Of a stretch of 64,000 bases of DNA, positions 1-10,093 are shown piece by piece. Origin of the DNA: Bacteroidetes bacterium B1(2017) (GTDB lineage: Bacteria; Bacteroidota; Bacteroidia; UKL13-3); the NCBI GenBank assembly GCA_002256395.1, contig NKJG01000003.1, positions 372,001 to 436,000 of the forward strand, read 5' to 3'. The translations under genes were made by a program, and so were the position numbers. Position 1 is the stretch's first letter; the number at the start of each line of letters is the position of its first letter. The notes beneath the pieces were generated by a model. That model was not told the DNA's origin and did no database searches. It was given only the letters and a program-made list of their open reading frames with translations.

Positions 1-1665
1 GTATTTTTCAATATAGGTGGTGTTTCTTTTTATAGAATCGCGCACACTTATCGTTTGAATAGTTGTGTTATAAACACCTCTGGTAAATTCAATTCTAGGT
101 CTAAGGTCTAATGGCATAAAGCCTTTTACAATTTTATCACCACGGTCGTAGGTCCAACTAATATTAGTTCCAGCAGATTGTTTAGTAAGTTTACTTTCTG
201 TAATGCTTTGTCCGCTGCCTTCGTTCATAGGGTAATAAGCAACCAAATTTGAATTTAAATCTGTAAGCCCCAATGCCGATTTATTCATCAAAGTTCCAAT
301 TAAAGAATCGGGTAGGGCTTTATTAAAAATAGCAAAGTCTGTAATTTTTCCTTTGTAATTATTTACGAGGTTTTGGTCTTTACCTAAGAACATATTTTGC
401 ATGTTCATAGCTTTTGTTTTCCCTGTACCAGATAGCCACAAAGTGCCATTTACAAATATTTTCATCACTCCCGTACTAGCGTTTTTAGTAAACACCCAAT
501 GGTTCCATTTTCCACCTTGTTCTTGGGAAGTAGCTGCCTTGTTAATTCTATCGTACCCACCTGCCGCAAAGCCACAATCAAAATACACATTGTTGTTGCT
601 AAAAGGTAAATGAATGTTTAATTGCCTATTGGCTGGGTTATTATCTGTGGCATATAAAACAGAGGTATTGGCCGGCATTTGATTGGCATTACCAAAGGCC
701 CAAAACGAAAGAGTAAGTTCGTTTTTAATAGTTGAAAAATTACTTGTATCTAACAAAAAATGTCCATTATTACTTAAATCTGCCGCGTAAATTTGATTGG
801 CTGTAAGTCCCATTGGAATTGAAGTTGCCGCGCACAACACATTTATGGTAGAATCGTTTGGAAGACTATTGGTAAATGAAAATTGAACCAAAATGTTTTG
901 TGTTCCATTCCAATTAAAGGGTGTTTTAAATACAATTCTATTGCTGCCATTTACAAATACATACTCGCTATTAAACACTTCTGTAAATCCGTTCAATTCG
1001 GCCTGAGCCGAGCTGGTGTTTGTAGAGTCGGTATGTTTTATAGAAACTTTTAAGAAGCCTGCTTTACCGCCTGTATTGTCAATACTTAAAATAAGGCTAT
1101 GAATGTTACCTGCACTTAAACCCGCTGTAGCAAGCTCTGAAGCCAAATAGATAAATTGAGATTTGCCTGCTTTTTGATCTGTTTTTAAAACAGAATTAGA
1201 TACGATGCTGCCCGATGAAACCAGGTAACTTGTATCTGAACCAATTGAATTAAGGGTTACTTTATGTTGGGTATATTGGTAATAATCGTAAACCGGTTTG
1301 CTGGTATAGGCAAAGGAAGTGCCCGTAAAATTTGAAATAATATAATTAGGCTGGTTGTTTAAGGCTTCCTCCACCTTGCTCGAATCTACAATATATGTAT
1401 TGCAAGAATAATCCCATTCGCCGCAACCAAGGTTTCTGTTGGTTTGATCCGATACCAAAGCATTCTTACAGCGCATATTATAGCGCATAATAATTTTTTC
1501 ATAGGTTTTGCTTCCATCAGGGAACATCACTACCGTATCGCGGGTATTGCTGCCATAATGAAAGGTTTTAACTTTTATCGTATCGCCTACATTTTGGGCC
1601 TGAACCGATAGGCTTAGCATGGAAATTGCGAAGGCAAAAAGGAATGGATATAGTTTTAATTTCAT
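1..1665 (-). CDS. Secreted PNGase F-like / LamG-domain protein (partial, C-terminus outside window)
   Basis: The frame opens at an ATG (complement of 1663-1665) and stays open to the window edge, giving 555 codons without a stop. An N-terminal signal peptide of about 23 residues ends in VQAQ. The next part (about residues 25-100) carries FPDGSKTYEKIIMRYNMRC and GCGEWDYSCNTYI, which resemble the N-terminal beta-sandwich of peptide-N-glycosidase F-type proteins of Bacteroidota. About residues 300-455 look like a LamG/concanavalin-type fold (ELTLSFWAF, GGKWNHWVFTKN, KITDFAIFNKAL). The missing C-terminus probably holds a T9SS sorting domain, but that is inference. Glycan binding or deglycosylation outside the cell is a reasonable guess; the catalytic half cannot be judged. 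It is divergently transcribed from the metalloprotease gene. Confidence 0.75.
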   Translation of the reverse strand, partial: MKLKLYPFLFAFAISMLSLSVQAQNVGDTIKVKTFHYGSNTRDTVVMFPDGSKTYEKIIMRYNMRCKNALVSDQTNRNLGCGEWDYSCNTYIVDSSKVEEALNNQPNYIISNFTGTSFAYTSKPVYDYYQYTQHKVTLNSIGSDTSYLVSSGSIVSNSVLKTDQKAGKSQFIYLASELATAGLSAGNIHSLILSIDNTGGKAGFLKVSIKHTDSTNTSSAQAELNGFTEVFNSEYVFVNGSNRIVFKTPFNWNGTQNILVQFSFTNSLPNDSTINVLCAATSIPMGLTANQIYAADLSNNGHFLLDTSNFSTIKNELTLSFWAFGNANQMPANTSVLYATDNNPANRQLNIHLPFSNNNVYFDCGFAAGGYDRINKAATSQEQGGKWNHWVFTKNASTGVMKIFVNGTLWLSGTGKTKAMNMQNMFLGKDQNLVNNYKGKITDFAIFNKALPDSLIGTLMNKSALGLTDLNSNLVAYYPMNEGSGQSITESKLTKQSAGTNISWTYDRGDKIVKGFMPLDLRPRIEFTRGVYNTTIQTISVRDSIKRNTTYIEKY

Positions 1666-1822
1666 AAAAAGTACTTAGGTGTTGTTTCCAAATATAGGGT
1701 AGTAGAACTTAAAATCTAAATTCCTACCTGATGTTAAATTCATTCATAATTCTAATAAAGTATCTGAAAATCATTTTTCTAGTTCGCAAATTGTTTTATA
1801 ATTGTTATAGAATGTAATTTTT

Positions 1823-4800
1823 ATGAGAACAATTTTCCTTAGCTGTATTCTGTTTTTTAGTTTCATACAGGCACAAGCCCAAAATACCTATTGGCAGCAG
1901 AGCAGCTCCAATATGAGTAGTTTCGAATCCACACGTCAAATTGTACCCGAAAAATTTGCTTTGGTTCAGCTTGATTTGCCTGCACTTAAAAAATTACTTT
2001 CTACCGCCCCGATAGAGTTTACCCAAGATGCGAAACAGCGTCAAGTAACCATTTATTTGCCAACACCAAGTGGGGAGTATGCTGCTTTTTATGTTACCAA
2101 ATCAAGCATCATGGAAAAGCCTCTTGCCGATGCGTATCCAGAAATTCAAACCTTTGCCATACAAGGCATAAGCGATCTGTATGCATCTGGAAGAATAGAT
2201 TACACCTTGAAGGGTTTTCATGGAATGGTGAGCAGTCCCAATGGGCATTATTTTATTGATCCATATGCTAGCAATACCACTGAGTTTTATATTTCTTATT
2301 ATAAATCTGATTTAAAAGCCAAAAAGGTTTTTTTAGAAGAATCACCCGTTCGAAGCGCTCCAGTAGAAGCTCCTAAAGAACAAGAATTAAAAAAAAAAGA
2401 ACTTGCAGGTTCTGCTTCTGGCGCCGCAAGTAGCGCTCCAATTGCGGCTAGAAGCAATGGTACAAATTTAAGAACCTATAGAGTAGCTATTGCTACTACT
2501 GGCGAGTATTCTGCCTTCCATGGTGGAACCATTCCTTTGGTTTTAGGTGCTCAAGTAACTACTCTTAATAGGGTTGTTTCTATTTATAGAACAGAGCTTG
2601 GCGTGAGCTTAACTCTAATTGCAACAAATACAAACATCATATATCTAAACGCTAGCACCGATCCCTATACCAATAATAATGGGACTACCTTGCTTACCCA
2701 AAATCAAACTAACTTAAACTCTGTTATTGGTTCAGCAAATTTTGATATTGGACATGTATTTAGCACGGGTGGTGGTGGAATAGCAGCTTTGGGTTGTGTG
2801 TGCACAAGCTCAAAAGCGCAAGGTGTAACTGGCTCTAGCGCTCCCATTGGCGATGCGTTTGATGTGGATTATGTTGCTCACGAAATGGGCCATCAATTTG
2901 GCGGAAATCACTCGTTTAATGGAAATACGGGTTCTTGTGGAGGTGGTAATAGAAATGCGGGAACCGCCTACGAACCAGGCAGTGGTAGCACCATAATGGC
3001 CTATGCGGGTATTTGCTCTCCACAAGATTTGCAAGCTCATAGCGATGCCTATTTTCATACCATAAACTTCGAAGAAATTCTTACTAATATTACAACAGGT
3101 AGTGCTAGTTCCTGCGCTGTAATTACTGCCACCGGCAATACCCCGCCTGTATCTTCTCGTGGGGCTGTTTTTCAATTTGCTATTCCTAAAGGCACTCCTT
3201 TTAAACTCACAGGCACTGGCTCTGATGCTGATGGTGATTCCATTACTTATTATTGGGAACAATATGATTTGGGTGCAAGCACGGCTCCTTCTACACCCCC
3301 AACCCCAGGACCAAGATTTAGATCCTATTCGCCCACCATTTCGCCCACTCGCATTATTCCCAATTATGCTAATTTATTGGCCAACTCGGTTCCAGCTGGC
3401 GAAATTTTAGCTACAGCTGCCCAGGTTTGCAAGTTTAGATTAACAACCAGAGATAATAGAACTGTTGGTGGTGGCGTGTTTTATGATACCGGTTTTGTGT
3501 ATATGAATTTTATCAATGTTGGTCCGTTTGCCCTTACCAGTTTGCCAACCAATTGGACACCCAATACTACTCAAACCGTTACGTGGAGTGTTAATAGTAC
3601 TAACCTCGCACCTATTAATTGCAGCAATGTAAATATACTTTTAAGCATTGATGGCGGACAAACTTTTGCCTATACCTTAGCAAGCAATACAGCCAATGAT
3701 GGAACAGAAAGTATAACTGTGCCAAATGTAAATAGCTTTAATGTAAGGCTTAAAATTGAACCAACAAATAATGTATTTTTTGCTATCTCACCCAGCGATT
3801 TTTCTATCAGCGATGTACGTACAGGTTCTTATGTAATTATTGGTGGTGGCACCGGAAGCAACACTACCACTGCTTATCCAGCTCCCTATGGAAATTATTA
3901 TGGTGGGGCGCATCATCAATTTTTATATTTGGCTAGCGAGTTAAGTGCCCTCAGTGTAACACCTGGATTAATAACAAAAATGGGTTTCAATGTGTCGTCG
4001 TTGGTAACAGGTGGTTTAAATGGTTTTACGTTTAAGGTAGGACAAACTTCTACGGCCAATTTAAGTTCTGCCTATATTTCAACCGGATTAAATACCGTTT
4101 ATTCAAACTCAAATTATTCGGCTGTTTCGGGTTGGAATTCGCATCCATTTTCATCTGAGTTTTTATGGAATGGAACTTCAAATATTGCGGTGGATGTGTG
4201 CTTTAATAATAATAATACGGGCACGAGTGGAAATACCACTACCACCTTAACTACTGGTTTAGCTGCAGGTATTTCTAGATACTATTATGCCGATGCAACT
4301 CCAGCATTATGTGCTAGCACAACATCTACCGCTACGAGTACAAGTAGACCAAATTTGCGCTTGTTTATTGTGCCTACTCCAACAATTGCTTCCAGTAATA
4401 TGGTGTTTTCTAATTATGCCAATACTAGCGTTACCGTTAGCTTTACAGCTGGCAACGGTTTGAGCCGAATTGTGGTTTGCTCGCCTGTTGGAAGTGCCTT
4501 AATGAATCCAGCTAACTTAATAGATTATACGGCAAATGCAGCTTTTGGTTTAGGTTCGAACCTAAGCAATAGTAACTATGTGGTGTATAAAGGAAATGGA
4601 AACACAGTTACCATTACAGGCCTTACAATTTCTACAAATTATACCATACGAGTGTTTGAGTTTAATGGCGAAGCGGGCAGTAATAATTATTTGTTGAGCC
4701 CAATTTTGTCAGGTTCATTTACCACTTTACCTGTTAAGTTTTTAGATTTTACCGGTACACAAAACCAACAATTTATTAAGCTAATTTGGCATACCGCTTC

Positions 4801-5284
4801 CGAAGAAAATAATAGCCATTTTGTTTTACAACGTTCGTTTGTTTCCAATACTTGGGAAGATATTGCCCAAATTACTGGCTCGGGCAATTCTACCACCATT
4901 AAAGCCTATTCCTATACTGATGAATTAGGTGATAAATATTTCGATTCGTATGAAGTTAGCTACCGACTAAAACAAGTTGATTATGATGGTCGTTTTACCT
5001 ACTCACGTGAAATACATTTTAGCGAATTAAATAAAGATGCCTTTCAATTTACCCTTTCGCCAAACCCTTGCGCGGGTAGCTTTAATATAGATTTGCTACA
5101 AGAAAATAGTGAAGGAATTACCATGAGTGTGTTTGATAATAATGGTGGGTTACTGCAACAACAACAACTCACAAACTCTAGCACCTTAATTCAACTTACT
5201 AATGAAAAATCGGGTGTATATTTTATACGTATCCAAACACCTACCGTAAGCCGAATGAAAAAAGTAGTACTCGTAAAAGACTAA
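1823..5284 (+). CDS. Secreted reprolysin-type (M12B-like) zinc metalloprotease with T9SS sorting domain
   Basis: A 1153-residue secreted protein. It starts with a signal peptide (ending near AQAQ, residue 20), followed by a propeptide-like region with a Lys/Ala-rich stretch around residues 185-205. The metzincin zinc site HEMGHQFGGNH lies at about residues 353-363 (HExxHxxGxxH), with a downstream Met-turn (STIMAYAGIC). Beta-sandwich and fibronectin-like segments follow, then a C-terminal type A T9SS domain (LSPNPCAGSFNI through GVYFIRI). Family knowledge says such proteins are exported by the Sec system and then across the outer membrane by T9SS, with the CTD removed. Extracellular proteolysis is the likely role. 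Its stop lies 6 bp from the stop of the convergent exporter gene. Confidence 0.9.
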   Translation: MRTIFLSCILFFSFIQAQAQNTYWQQSSSNMSSFESTRQIVPEKFALVQLDLPALKKLLSTAPIEFTQDAKQRQVTIYLPTPSGEYAAFYVTKSSIMEKPLADAYPEIQTFAIQGISDLYASGRIDYTLKGFHGMVSSPNGHYFIDPYASNTTEFYISYYKSDLKAKKVFLEESPVRSAPVEAPKEQELKKKELAGSASGAASSAPIAARSNGTNLRTYRVAIATTGEYSAFHGGTIPLVLGAQVTTLNRVVSIYRTELGVSLTLIATNTNIIYLNASTDPYTNNNGTTLLTQNQTNLNSVIGSANFDIGHVFSTGGGGIAALGCVCTSSKAQGVTGSSAPIGDAFDVDYVAHEMGHQFGGNHSFNGNTGSCGGGNRNAGTAYEPGSGSTIMAYAGICSPQDLQAHSDAYFHTINFEEILTNITTGSASSCAVITATGNTPPVSSRGAVFQFAIPKGTPFKLTGTGSDADGDSITYYWEQYDLGASTAPSTPPTPGPRFRSYSPTISPTRIIPNYANLLANSVPAGEILATAAQVCKFRLTTRDNRTVGGGVFYDTGFVYMNFINVGPFALTSLPTNWTPNTTQTVTWSVNSTNLAPINCSNVNILLSIDGGQTFAYTLASNTANDGTESITVPNVNSFNVRLKIEPTNNVFFAISPSDFSISDVRTGSYVIIGGGTGSNTTTAYPAPYGNYYGGAHHQFLYLASELSALSVTPGLITKMGFNVSSLVTGGLNGFTFKVGQTSTANLSSAYISTGLNTVYSNSNYSAVSGWNSHPFSSEFLWNGTSNIAVDVCFNNNNTGTSGNTTTTLTTGLAAGISRYYYADATPALCASTTSTATSTSRPNLRLFIVPTPTIASSNMVFSNYANTSVTVSFTAGNGLSRIVVCSPVGSALMNPANLIDYTANAAFGLGSNLSNSNYVVYKGNGNTVTITGLTISTNYTIRVFEFNGEAGSNNYLLSPILSGSFTTLPVKFLDFTGTQNQQFIKLIWHTASEENNSHFVLQRSFVSNTWEDIAQITGSGNSTTIKAYSYTDELGDKYFDSYEVSYRLKQVDYDGRFTYSREIHFSELNKDAFQFTLSPNPCAGSFNIDLLQENSEGITMSVFDNNGGLLQQQQLTNSSTLIQLTNEKSGVYFIRIQTPTVSRMKKVVLVKD

Positions 5285-5290
5285 AGATAA

Positions 5291-7642
5291 TTAATCCTCG
5301 TCTTCTGGTTCTATCTCAACCAAAGTTGTTCCTAATTCTTTTTTAGCGTTTATGTTTTTCTCTAAAGATAGCAGCATGGCTGGCAATAAAAGTAGGTTCA
5401 TAAACATACCAAATAGTAAAGATAAAGAGGTTAATATACCTAAGGCCACTGTTCCTCCAAAACTAGAGAAGGCAAAGATGGCAAAGCCTGCAAATAGGGC
5501 AATGGCGGTGTAAATAATACTTGGCCCAGCTTCCATTAAACTCTCAGGAATGGCTGCTTTCATATCCCAGTTATTTTTCTTTAAGGCATGGCGGTATTTG
5601 GCCAAATAGTGAATGGTAAAATCAACCACAATACCATAGGCTATACTAAAAATAATAATGGTAGATGGTTTTAATCTGATGCCAAAAAATCCCATTATAC
5701 CAAATGTCATGATGAGAGGAATTAGGTTGGGTATAAGTGATATAACAACCATTTTCCAACTAAAGAATAAGAAGGCCATCATGATTGAAATAATTATTAA
5801 AGCTGATACCATACTCTGCACCAAATTATCAATTAAGTAATCGTTGCCTTTTAAGAATATCGCACTCGTACCTGTAATCTTAACATCGTATTGATCTTTA
5901 GGGAAAATAGAATCAATTTTGTTCTGTACAGCCTTGGTTAAAACCTTCATTTCTACTGAGCCTACATCGGCCATTTGAACGCTCACACGGGCTAATCGAT
6001 AGGTACTATCTACCATAGATTTAAGGATATTGCCTTGCCCATCGCCTTTTGGTAAATACTCTACAATGCCAGCAATATCAACCACATTGGGCACTATATA
6101 ATATTTCTCTTCGCCATAATTCATGCCTTGATTAGCAAATTTTATAAAGTCAACCACAGACGTTGCCTTTGATAATTCTGGGAATTGCAAAAGCTCTTTT
6201 TGTAAACGATTAATTTTTTGAAGGGTTACATAATCCTTTACACCATCCACTCGTTTCGTGTCAATTCTTATTTCAAATGGCAAGGCTCCTTTTAAGTGTT
6301 TTTCAAAAAACTTTAGGTCTTTGTAAACGGGGTCTGTTTCTGGTAAATCATCTACCACATACCCTAAGTTCTTTACTTGCATAGATCCATAAATAGAAGC
6401 AGCGAGCAATAAAAATGTGATAAAATATATTGACTTACGTTGGTAGTGAACCAAATCATAACATTTTACTAAAACTTTATTCAATCTAACACTGCTTAAA
6501 TGTTTGGTATGCTTAGGTAGTGGTGGAGGTAAATAACTATATACAACTGGAATAAACACCAAGGAAATGATGTAAATTAACATAATTACTATCCCAGAAA
6601 TTACGGAAAATTGATCTAACATGGCACTTCCCGAAAAGCTAAACACCACAAAACCAACTGCAGTGGTAACATTGGTTAAAAATAGTGCCAATCCATTCTT
6701 TGAAATAAGCCGCAAGAGTGCCAATATTTTATTGCCATGTTTGGTAAACTCCTGGTGGTATACATTGAGTAAATAAATACAGTTCTGAACACCAATAATA
6801 ACCATTAAAGGCGGCAGAATACCTGTTAGGATGGTTATCTTATAGCCAAATAAAGCTAATAATCCCATAGTGGCAACTACACCAATAATTACAACTACCA
6901 ATGAGAAAATTACCGCACTCAAAAATCTAAAGAACAAGAAAATGAAGATAGCCGTTACCAGAATAGACAGATAGGTAAATATTTTAATTTCGTCGGCTAC
7001 CTTAGAGCTCATCATGGTTCGCACATAAGGCAAGCCAGAGAAGTGCATTTCTACCTTATGTTTTTCGCCAAATGCTCTAGCCTTGGCTTCTATACCTTTT
7101 ACTAATGGAATACGTGCCTTACTATCTAATTGTGCCTTTTTTAGGTTTACAGCCAATAAAACCAAATCGGTCTCAGGGTTATAAAGTAGTCCATTATAAA
7201 ATTTAAGTGTTTTTACAAAAGTTTGAAACGAATCTAGTTCGGATTGGGTTTTAGGTTTATGGGTAATAATAGGTTTAACTTCCAGTTTTTGTAAGGAGTC
7301 GTTTCGAACCAAATGATAGGCTTTGGTAATGGAGATAACTTTTTCAACTCCTTCAATGCCTTCTATCTCATTACCTAAATCGTAAAAATCGTTGAAGAAT
7401 CCAAGCTTAAATGCGTCTTTACTTTGGGTTCCTATTACCAAAATATTACCATCCTCGCCAAAAGTTTCCTTAAATTTAACATACTCAACGTAGTCTGTAT
7501 CCGATTGAGGGACAATCTTTGCAAAGTCGTAGGTCATTTGAACCTTGGTGGCAAAATAGCCAAAGAAAATGGTTAAAACCCCTAAAGAAACTAGTAACCA
7601 GAACCTATTCCGGATACAAAAAGTACCTATCGCATTCCACAT
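5291..7642 (-). CDS. RND superfamily (MMPL-type) exporter
   Basis: A 783-residue inner-membrane transporter with the duplicated RND/MMPL layout. It has TM1 at about 13-33, a large periplasmic loop, a TM bundle at about 218-375, a second single TM near 402-420, a second loop, and a final TM bundle at about 610-770. The second bundle has the typical acidic relay residue (GIVVDFTIHYL), whereas the equivalent site of the first bundle reads GVQNCIYLLN with Asn in place of Asp. Family members export lipids, hopanoids or other hydrophobic molecules using proton motive force; the substrate is unknown here. No membrane-fusion protein or outer-membrane channel gene lies next to it. The start is supported by a TACTTTTG promoter motif 7 bp upstream. 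Confidence 0.85.
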   Translation of the reverse strand: MWNAIGTFCIRNRFWLLVSLGVLTIFFGYFATKVQMTYDFAKIVPQSDTDYVEYVKFKETFGEDGNILVIGTQSKDAFKLGFFNDFYDLGNEIEGIEGVEKVISITKAYHLVRNDSLQKLEVKPIITHKPKTQSELDSFQTFVKTLKFYNGLLYNPETDLVLLAVNLKKAQLDSKARIPLVKGIEAKARAFGEKHKVEMHFSGLPYVRTMMSSKVADEIKIFTYLSILVTAIFIFLFFRFLSAVIFSLVVVIIGVVATMGLLALFGYKITILTGILPPLMVIIGVQNCIYLLNVYHQEFTKHGNKILALLRLISKNGLALFLTNVTTAVGFVVFSFSGSAMLDQFSVISGIVIMLIYIISLVFIPVVYSYLPPPLPKHTKHLSSVRLNKVLVKCYDLVHYQRKSIYFITFLLLAASIYGSMQVKNLGYVVDDLPETDPVYKDLKFFEKHLKGALPFEIRIDTKRVDGVKDYVTLQKINRLQKELLQFPELSKATSVVDFIKFANQGMNYGEEKYYIVPNVVDIAGIVEYLPKGDGQGNILKSMVDSTYRLARVSVQMADVGSVEMKVLTKAVQNKIDSIFPKDQYDVKITGTSAIFLKGNDYLIDNLVQSMVSALIIISIMMAFLFFSWKMVVISLIPNLIPLIMTFGIMGFFGIRLKPSTIIIFSIAYGIVVDFTIHYLAKYRHALKKNNWDMKAAIPESLMEAGPSIIYTAIALFAGFAIFAFSSFGGTVALGILTSLSLLFGMFMNLLLLPAMLLSLEKNINAKKELGTTLVEIEPEDED

Positions 7643-7649
7643 ATTGCGG

Positions 7650-7657
7650 CAAAAGTA
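7650..7657 (-). promoter_or_regulatory. Putative -7 promoter element (TACTTTTG) of the RND exporter gene
   Basis: On the minus strand the sequence reads TACTTTTG, an exact match to the Bacteroidota -7 consensus TAnnTTTG, ending 7 bp before the start codon. This predicts an almost leaderless mRNA. The -33 box is not clear. Confidence 0.45.
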
Positions 7658-7762
7658 GCTAAAAATGTTTAGAGTAATGTGTTCTAGTTTTTTATGTGTT
7701 TCTAGCTAAATTTACACTAATCTTCCTTCAATATCGTTTATTTGTGGTTGTTTACTTTTTAA

Positions 7763-10069
7763 ATGAGAAGAATAGTACTTGTAATTAGCATCTGCTTAAG
7801 CGCCACACTGGCATTTTCCCAAGTTAATTTTGAGGGATGGCGCGTTCATTTGCCTTATCATAAAAACGCCTCCATTACCAATGTTGGTTCAAAACTATAT
7901 TGTGGTTCAAATAGCGGCTTGTTTTCCTTAGAAACCGAGGATGGCAGCATTGAACGCCTCTCCAAAATTAATGGACTTTCTGATGTAGAAGTAAAATTGG
8001 TAAAGCATAATGTAGAAAAGAATATAACCGTTATTGTTTATACCAACGCCAATATAGACCTCATCGACGAGCAAACGCATAAAATTTATAATGTGCCCGA
8101 TGTGTTTATGAAAAGCATGATTGGCTCAAAATCTATTAACCATTTCTGCTTTTATGAAGACAAGGTGTATATGGCCTGTAGCTTTGGTATTGTGGTGCTC
8201 GATTTAAACAAAAAGCAAATCATTGATTCCTACCAAAACCTTGGTCCTAATGGCACTCAGCTTGAATTTTTCGCTGTTAGTATTTTAGAAAATACCATTT
8301 ATGCATCAGCCCTAAATGGGGTGTATGGTGCTTCTTTAAGTTCTCCCAATCTCAACGATTTTAACTTTTGGAAGAACATTAGGCCTTCTACCCTAAGTGG
8401 CAAAAGCGCCGTTTACAAAGGTGTTTTATATGCTGTTGTTAACGATACCCTAAAAACATACGATGCTCTTACCACCGATTGGCAAACCTATTTGCCGGCT
8501 GCTGGGAAAAAAATTACTGCAATTGAATTAAGTGCCTACCAAACTCCAAATGCCTTCTTGTTAATAATTACTCCTCAACTTATTTATCAAGAAAATGGCT
8601 CGGCCAACCCACTTCAACTTACACATACCTTTAGAAACGATGCCGTTTTTGATTCACGTGGGTTTTTGGCCATGGTGGATGATAATTATGGGTTAACTAT
8701 TGATAATAAGTCTACCGGTCAGTTAGAATTTTATAATCCAAATGGCCCTGTTTCTAAAACATTTGGTCATATGCTATTTGAGAACGAAAAACTTTGGGTT
8801 ACTGGTGGATCAGTTAACGATAGATGGGATCCTTTGGAATACAACGTGAGTAAGTTTTATCAATATCAATCCAATTCTTGGTATAATTTTAAAGATGCCG
8901 AACATCCATTATTGGTAGGTATGAAGGATTTTATTGATGTGCGCAAACATCCTTATGCCAACGAGGTTTATGTATCGAGTTTTGGTGGTGGAATTGTTCA
9001 ATTAGCAAACAATGTAGTGGTTAAGAAATTTGATGAAACCAATAGCTCGCTGCAACGACTTAGTGTGAGCGATACGACCTATAAGCCCCTATTAACAGGT
9101 GGAATGGATTTTGATAATTTTGGAAACCTATGGGTCAGTAATTTTGGTGTTAACAAACCCATAAGTGTGAAAGCAGGCAATAACTGGTACTCATTTAATA
9201 TTGGAACCATTGCAGGTGGTAATGAGCTTGGTTGGCTTACCTGCGACGATTACAATAATAAATGGGTGCTGAGTTTAAGAGATAAAGGGGTGCTTATTTA
9301 CAACGATAATGGTACTCCTGCAAACTCTGCCGACGATCAATTTAAAATGCTAACCAAAGAAGTAGGTGCAGGCGAATTGCCTTCCAATACTGTCTTGTGT
9401 GTGAGCAAAGATTTGCGCGGCGAAATGTGGATAGGAACCAATCAAGGCTTGGCAATTTTAAGTAACCCTGGTTTAATTTTTAATACCGATAAAGAGAATT
9501 TTGATGCACGCCAAATTATTATAAAGGTTGGAACCAATTACGAAATCTTCTTAGGCAAGGAACAAATTAATTGCATCAAAGTAGATCCTTCAAACAGAAA
9601 GTGGATTGGTACTCCAAATGGTGCTTGGCTAGTTTCGGATGATGGATATACGGTCATTAAAAACTTTACCACTGCTAACTCTCCATTGCTTTCAAATAAT
9701 GTAATGGAAATTGGCATTGATGAACATACTGGTGAGGTGTTTTTTGGAACCGAAAAAGGAATTATTTCCTATATGGGTGATGCCAGTGCAGGCTTAGGCG
9801 ATTTTGCTCATGTAGAGATTTATCCAAACCCGGTACGGCCAGATTTTACTGGAAGCGTAGCCATTAGAGGTTTGGTAGAAAAATCAACCGTTAAGATAGC
9901 TGACATAAACGGACAATTGGTTTATGAAACAGTGGCCAATGGTGGATTTGCATCTTGGGATGGCCGCAGTATAAATGGCAAACGAGTGAGCACGGGCGTT
10001 TATTTAATTTTTGCTGCAAATAAAGATGGAAGCAAAACCTATGTTGGCAAGCTTCTGTTTATTAACTAA
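7763..10069 (+). CDS. porZ: Type IX secretion system component PorZ
   Basis: A 768-residue secreted protein whose length fits PorZ. After a signal peptide (cut near AFSQ) it begins with the PorZ-like block WRVHLPYHKNASITNV followed by LYCGSNSGLFSLETEDG and LSKINGLSDVEVKLV. Two beta-propeller regions with two-component-regulator-type blades follow (MWIGTNQGLAILSN, KWIGTPNGAWLVSDDG). A C-terminal T9SS-type CTD (VEIYPNPVRPDFTGSVAIRG through GVYLIFAANKDG) ends the protein. In Porphyromonas, PorZ is a surface component of the T9SS attachment complex that delivers anionic LPS to the PorU sortase. The assignment rests on N-terminal similarity, length and domain order. No other por/gld/spr genes lie nearby. 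Confidence 0.82.
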   Translation: MRRIVLVISICLSATLAFSQVNFEGWRVHLPYHKNASITNVGSKLYCGSNSGLFSLETEDGSIERLSKINGLSDVEVKLVKHNVEKNITVIVYTNANIDLIDEQTHKIYNVPDVFMKSMIGSKSINHFCFYEDKVYMACSFGIVVLDLNKKQIIDSYQNLGPNGTQLEFFAVSILENTIYASALNGVYGASLSSPNLNDFNFWKNIRPSTLSGKSAVYKGVLYAVVNDTLKTYDALTTDWQTYLPAAGKKITAIELSAYQTPNAFLLIITPQLIYQENGSANPLQLTHTFRNDAVFDSRGFLAMVDDNYGLTIDNKSTGQLEFYNPNGPVSKTFGHMLFENEKLWVTGGSVNDRWDPLEYNVSKFYQYQSNSWYNFKDAEHPLLVGMKDFIDVRKHPYANEVYVSSFGGGIVQLANNVVVKKFDETNSSLQRLSVSDTTYKPLLTGGMDFDNFGNLWVSNFGVNKPISVKAGNNWYSFNIGTIAGGNELGWLTCDDYNNKWVLSLRDKGVLIYNDNGTPANSADDQFKMLTKEVGAGELPSNTVLCVSKDLRGEMWIGTNQGLAILSNPGLIFNTDKENFDARQIIIKVGTNYEIFLGKEQINCIKVDPSNRKWIGTPNGAWLVSDDGYTVIKNFTTANSPLLSNNVMEIGIDEHTGEVFFGTEKGIISYMGDASAGLGDFAHVEIYPNPVRPDFTGSVAIRGLVEKSTVKIADINGQLVYETVANGGFASWDGRSINGKRVSTGVYLIFAANKDGSKTYVGKLLFIN

Positions 10070-10093
10070 AATATTAACTTAAAATTAGCATAC

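Noticed and set aside
2810..3262. 150-codon minus-strand frame inside the metalloprotease gene
   Set aside because: It is antisense to a strong protein match (zinc motif, sorting domain) and its translation shows no family pattern; a chance open frame.
7763..10069. Two-component hybrid sensor, suggested by regulator-propeller blades
   Set aside because: The protein lacks kinase and receiver domains, has a signal peptide and a C-terminal sorting domain, and its N-terminus fits PorZ.
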